Positions 23,887 through 26,068 of a stretch of 26,068 bases of DNA are shown here, one piece after another (position 1 is the first letter of the stretch; every line of letters starts with the position of its first letter). The stretch spans positions 1 through 26,068 of the forward strand of contig JAKFFN010000157.1 in assembly GCA_036675025.1 (NCBI GenBank), given 5' to 3'. Below the pieces are notes generated by a model. The model saw only the letters and a program-made list of their open reading frames with translations. It did not search any database and had not been told where the DNA came from. This stretch comes from JAKFFN01 sp036675025 (lineage in GTDB: Bacteria; Sumerlaeota; Sumerlaeia; Sumerlaeales; Sumerlaeaceae). Both the position numbers and the translations under genes were made by a program.

Positions 23887-24159
23887 TTGATGCATGCGGT
23901 GCGATCGGGCACATACGTAACAGTTTTTTCTGGAAAGCCGTCTCGCGTCGCGATTTTGTTTTGTCATCCGCGGCCCAACTATCCAAAAATTCTTAACAGA
24001 CAACAACCTGATAAGATGCATTAGTGCCAGTTTGCCGCCGTTTGATTGATTGCTTCCTCTACTTGCTCGCTAAAGCGATTCCCAAAAACCTCAGATTCCT
24101 TTCCATATATGCCTTTGACAATCTCGCTTTGGTATTAAAGACGCTTCTCACAATGATTT
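23887..24159. other. Intergenic stretch with no supported gene
   Basis: Apart from the repeat that precedes it, this stretch holds no feature I can support. It is more AT-rich than its surroundings. TTGACA at 24115 resembles a -35 box, but no -10 lies at a proper distance. A 61-codon frame at 24024-24209 overlaps the next gene and looks spurious. Confidence 0.5.
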
Positions 24160-25278
24160 ATGGAGCCGGATGTTTTGAGGCAGACTTTTCGAAGGATTTG
24201 GTGCGGTAAAGCAGCGCGGTGTATTGCTGTATCTCTTGCGGTAGCAGTATTGTGCAGTCCGGGTATGGCTGAACAGACCGAGCCGCAAAAGCTTGTCCCC
24301 ATCCGCGGCGTTCCGTTTCCCTCGCCTACGCCTTCGTTGCAGGTCCAGGCAACTCCAGTTCCCCAGGTGCAGCCGGCTTTCGTACAGCAGCCGCCGCTAA
24401 CTCAGCAGGCGCCAGCCCTTCCCACGGTTGCGGCGGGTACTCCCGTGCCTTCTGAAACTGCAGGATCGCTTCAGCCTCCGGCAGCAACACCGCAGTCTGC
24501 AACCCTTCTACCTCAAGACCTGGCAGCACGGCAGGCGGCTGCGCTTGCCGCTTCAGTGGTGCCGCCGGCTCGCGCCAGTGCCGATATAACAACCCTGGCT
24601 GGCGAGTACAGCTATGGCAACGGGTTCAATATCAACTGCACCCTCGAAATATCAACCGATGGCAGGTTCCTTTATAAACGGTGTGACTGCGAAGACGTAG
24701 TGGACCAGAGCACCGGCCGGATCAAACTGGATGACCAGGGGAATGTAGTTCTCGAACCGGTTCAGCCGCGGGCATCGTGGCCGCGGGGTACTGCCCCGGT
24801 ATTGATCCCGGTATCATGGGGGCAGCGCCTTTACCTGGTGCCGCAGGATGATGTGCTTGGGTTTGTGAACCAGGTAAATCGTGGCCAGGAACCTGTATCA
24901 CGGGGAAGCATGGGCAGCTACTATTTGCGGGAAGGCGACTGGGACCGCCCAACAACAGGCTTGCCGACGCTGCCCGAGGAGTGGAAATCGCGGATTCTGG
25001 AAGATGCTGTAGAAGGGGTGGTTGCTGGCAAAGATCCAAGCGGCCGCTGGATTATCAACCGGGGAAAAGAACATGGCATCTATGACCAGATGGAACTGAC
25101 CGCATGGAGTCCCGGTGGGCGTAGATTTCTGAATTTGCGGGTTACGGAAACCGGCACGGAAACCAGCGCTGTGGAAGTTCTATCTGCGCCGCCGAATGTA
25201 TCTGTCCAGGGCTGGACGGTGAGCTCACGAATGACTCCGCCCGGCGCCGCCCCGGCTGAATCTGCCAGTACCGAGTAA
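24160..25278 (+). CDS. Secreted Pro-rich protein with lipocalin-like and FlgT-C-like domains
   Basis: The 372-residue product has a signal peptide (hydrophobic CIAVSLAVAVLCSPG, cleavage near MAE, residue 37) after a long basic n-region; the start at ATG 24160 is therefore uncertain, and TTG or GTG codons nearby could serve. A Pro/Gln/Thr-rich linker covers 40-140. Residues 146-260 form a beta-rich domain (LAGEYSYGNGFNINCTLEIS, DGRFLYKRCDCED, then RLYLVPQDDVLGFVNQVNRG), a pattern I associate with small lipocalin-like domains. Residues 283-345 (VEGVVAGKDPSGRWIINRG, KEHGIYDQMEL) resemble the short beta-barrel module at the end of FlgT-like proteins. Exported, function unknown. It is followed 16 nt downstream by another exported protein, probably co-transcribed. 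Confidence 0.75.
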   Translation: MEPDVLRQTFRRIWCGKAARCIAVSLAVAVLCSPGMAEQTEPQKLVPIRGVPFPSPTPSLQVQATPVPQVQPAFVQQPPLTQQAPALPTVAAGTPVPSETAGSLQPPAATPQSATLLPQDLAARQAAALAASVVPPARASADITTLAGEYSYGNGFNINCTLEISTDGRFLYKRCDCEDVVDQSTGRIKLDDQGNVVLEPVQPRASWPRGTAPVLIPVSWGQRLYLVPQDDVLGFVNQVNRGQEPVSRGSMGSYYLREGDWDRPTTGLPTLPEEWKSRILEDAVEGVVAGKDPSGRWIINRGKEHGIYDQMELTAWSPGGRRFLNLRVTETGTETSAVEVLSAPPNVSVQGWTVSSRMTPPGAAPAESASTE

Positions 25279-25294
25279 TCATCGGAGCCTGAGC

Positions 25295-26068
25295 CTGAAC
25301 TGCCTTAATCGCCCGCTATACCAGACAGCCATCGCAGTGTTATTGCTGGCGGCACCTGGATTGTCGGTGGCGCAGGAGACTACTGCTCCGGTTAATAATG
25401 CGCAGCCTGCCGCGATTCACCAGGTGGGTATTGTGCGGAGTGGTGTGCCCATATGCGGCGGACACCTGTCATTGCCCGGCTTTGTGCACCGGCAGGGCTG
25501 GTTTATGGCAGATGCGTGGCTGGATTTCTCTGCACTTTATATCATCCCGCCTCAAATGACGACCCTGCATCAGACATACAGAGTGCGGCAGGGCGCTAAT
25601 GGGACGGTGCAGGCATGGTACCCCTACGCGGCTGGCACTTCGCGCACGCTTGTGGAGTGGCGCGGGGTGCAGACGGGCGTGATGGCCGACGGGCCGGAGA
25701 CGACGCACCCGGTGTGGATGCAGGCACGGGCTGTGGAGAGCGCGGCTACTGTAAAAGTCCATAAGGACGATGCTGGCCGTCTGGCAAATATAGGGTACGA
25801 CGATCCGGGCACCACAGAAGGTGACGTTTACCTGTTCATGCGGTCAACTCTAGACAGAACGAGCGTACCGCTGAGGGCGAAGTACGATCAGGCGCGGCGG
25901 GAGTTCGTAATAACTCCGCAGAAAGATTTGCCGGCTACGGCTGATACTGTGCACGCCTGGCTGGTTCAGGCGAAATCTGAAGAAGAAGTTCTGGCGCAGC
26001 GGTTTCAGCTGGCTGCTGCGGATGGCGAAATATTGCTGACGCGTACATCTGCGGAGTTTGGAGCCCTG
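25295..26068 (+). CDS. Exported protein of unknown function, truncated by window end
   Basis: The frame is open from 25268 to the last base, giving at least 258 codons with coding-like composition. It starts with a good signal peptide: LNCLNRPLYQ, hydrophobic TAIAVLLLAAPGL, cleavage near SVA-QE. No ATG lies before the hydrophobic stretch. CTG 25295, seven bases after GGAG (25284-25287), is the best-placed start; GTG 25337 would remove the charged n-region. The mature part (RSGVPICGGHLSLPGFVHRQ and onward) looks beta-rich and is not recognised. It lies 16 nt after the preceding exported protein gene, so the two probably form an operon and act together outside the inner membrane. Confidence 0.7.
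   Translation, partial: MNCLNRPLYQTAIAVLLLAAPGLSVAQETTAPVNNAQPAAIHQVGIVRSGVPICGGHLSLPGFVHRQGWFMADAWLDFSALYIIPPQMTTLHQTYRVRQGANGTVQAWYPYAAGTSRTLVEWRGVQTGVMADGPETTHPVWMQARAVESAATVKVHKDDAGRLANIGYDDPGTTEGDVYLFMRSTLDRTSVPLRAKYDQARREFVITPQKDLPATADTVHAWLVQAKSEEEVLAQRFQLAAADGEILLTRTSAEFGAL

Noticed and set aside
24115..24138. Sigma-70 promoter TTGACA with TATTAA
   Set aside because: The spacer would be only 12 bases, too short for a working promoter.
24024..24209. 61-codon frame before the Pro-rich secreted protein
   Set aside because: It overlaps the next gene by 50 bases, has no ribosome binding site and no recognisable feature.

Overview
The window reads as chromosomal DNA of a Gram-negative, peptidoglycan-containing, probably uncultivated saccharolytic bacterium. 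Pointers are signal peptides and a lipobox, a meso-diaminopimelate dehydrogenase, a parvulin-type periplasmic foldase, a large share of Gfo/Idh/MocA oxidoreductases, a CE15-like esterase, a xylose-isomerase-fold enzyme, and a protein tail of the kind seen on pseudopilins of Planctomycetota, Sumerlaeota, Hydrogenedentota and Armatimonadota. I cannot place the phylum from sequence alone. There is no tRNA, rRNA, phage, transposase or CRISPR array.

Layout. 1-1470: a membrane-anchored protein entering from the left edge, followed by a 91-nt hairpin repeat and a decayed copy of that protein's last 28 codons. 1776-3222, minus strand: a visibly more AT-rich block with a membrane protein, a small lipoprotein and an orphan MNT-type nucleotidyltransferase. 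3307-3426: a tandem array of 12 decamers. 3463-5097, minus: a secreted FAD-dependent oxidoreductase. 5098-5715: a gene-free 618-nt stretch packed with hairpin repeats and a ~42-nt degenerate tandem repeat. 5716-7810, plus: two class A beta-lactamase-fold proteins in tandem, the second without the usual deacylation glutamate. 7808-8016: heptamer repeats in inverted orientation that supply the stop codons of both convergent genes. 8000-10587, minus: an FGGY sugar kinase and a Gfo/Idh/MocA oxidoreductase overlapping by ATGA. 10704-13100, plus, divergent: a secreted double alpha/beta-hydrolase. 13239-13890: two paralogous small membrane proteins. 13961-14947, minus: ddh. 15078-17493, plus: a xylose-isomerase-like enzyme and a second oxidoreductase with a cysteine cluster. 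17517-20489, minus: a 990-residue parvulin protein with long disordered arms. 20711-20926, minus: rpmE with its terminator. 21113-23723, plus: a secreted TIM-barrel-like protein and a zinc-ribbon methyltransferase. 24160-26068, plus: two secreted proteins of unknown role, the last running off the window.

How the genes may work together. The 8000-13100 and 15078-17493 blocks look like polysaccharide side-chain and sugar catabolism: an exported esterase, then cytoplasmic kinase, isomerase and NAD(P)-dependent oxidoreductases. The substrate cannot be read from sequence. The beta-lactamase-fold pair, ddh and the parvulin protein belong to the cell envelope. The most unusual features are the repeats and how they meet gene ends, the catalytically degenerate half of the double hydrolase, and the short, well-translated leader ORF overlapping its start. 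I did not find a convincing complete new system; the heptamer-stop arrangement and the enzyme/pseudo-enzyme pairs are the best leads.
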